Shown here in pieces: positions 63,946 to 64,000 of a stretch of DNA of 64,000 nucleotides. The translations under genes were made by a program, and so were the position numbers. The first letter of the stretch is position 1; each line of letters begins with the position of its first letter. The notes beneath the pieces are model-generated. The model worked only from the letters and a program-made list of their open reading frames with translations, searched no databases and had not been told where the DNA came from. Origin of the DNA: Neorhodopirellula lusitana (GTDB lineage Bacteria > Planctomycetota > Planctomycetia > Pirellulales > Pirellulaceae); assembly GCF_900182915.1 (NCBI RefSeq), contig NZ_FXUG01000016.1, positions 118,862 through 182,861 on the forward strand, in the 5' to 3' direction.

Positions 63946-64000
63946 GTGAACAATCAGTTTAACGACTCAATCGCAGGCGTTCAAAGCAAACTAAAATCAG
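63946..64000 (+). CDS. start of an unknown gene (partial)
   Basis: A strong ribosome site AGGAGG (63933-63938) stands 7 nt before a GTG at 63946. The frame is open to the end of the window and encodes about 18 residues beginning (V/M)NNQFNDSIAGVQSKLKS. This is too short to assign to a family. The palindrome at 63874 may regulate it. Confidence 0.55.
   Translation, partial: MNNQFNDSIAGVQSKLKS

Noticed and set aside
1..64000. tRNA, rRNA, CRISPR arrays and replication origins
   Set aside because: I looked for cloverleaf-like sequences, regularly spaced repeats with unique spacers, and DnaA-box clusters and found none that stand up.

Overview
The window looks like chromosomal DNA of a marine planctomycete close to Rhodopirellula (Pirellulaceae). 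This rests on family content: five DUF1559 pseudopilin-like genes with the H-X9-DG C-terminus (two disrupted), a PSCyt1/DUF1549/DUF1553 gene followed by a DUF1501 gene, ECF sigma factors of the Rhodopirellula/Verrucomicrobium type next to FecR-like membrane proteins, a planctomycete Ser/Thr kinase, and very large secreted proteins. No tRNA, rRNA, CRISPR array or intact transposon was found.

Layout. 1-6213: 3' end of an unknown gene, a Ser/Thr kinase with an ECF sigma factor, and a SulP transporter fused to a beta-carbonic anhydrase. 6987-13250: SMR exporter, MOSC protein, flavohaemoglobin (behind a 15-16 bp minisatellite), peroxiredoxin-like and pentapeptide-repeat proteins, and an FG-GAP propeller protein. 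13785-19147: orphan ParA-type ATPase, ECF sigma factor overlapping a FecR/LamG membrane protein, and a DUF1559 gene followed by two terminators and a tiny lipoprotein. 19484-27690: two giant secreted paralogues of about 1,350 residues. 27920-32607: an RND pump and its adaptor. 33328-36920: DUF1559, PepSY-TM, DUF2271 and DUF4198 genes on the minus strand behind a good Fur-box match; DUF2271 carries a motif like the covalent-FMN (ApbE target) site. 37001-43279: divergent ABC ATPase and FtsX-type permease, then a sigma-54 response regulator. 43347-49192: MarR regulator, DoxX, RND adaptor and RND pump. 49303-51557: PQQ-type propeller and a zinc-ribbon protein. 51856-58826: a tightly coupled minus-strand operon of sigma factor, FecR-like protein, PSCyt1/DUF1549/DUF1553 protein with an inserted LamG domain, and Tat-exported DUF1501 protein. 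59235-63627: a decayed IS4 transposase, a structured leader, then a block of lipoprotein, DUF1559 with an in-frame amber, DUF1559 with a -1 frame change, lipoprotein and terminator. A new gene starts at 63946 and runs off the end.

The observations that best merit follow-up are: the Fur-box plus flavinylation-motif operon (a candidate iron-responsive extracytoplasmic flavin redox module); the recurring pairing of DUF1559 genes with tiny lipoproteins; the two disrupted DUF1559 genes, one with a correctly phased U UUU UUA heptamer at the frame change; and the sigma/anti-sigma-controlled cytochrome-like operon. All functions are predictions from sequence reading; no database search was run.
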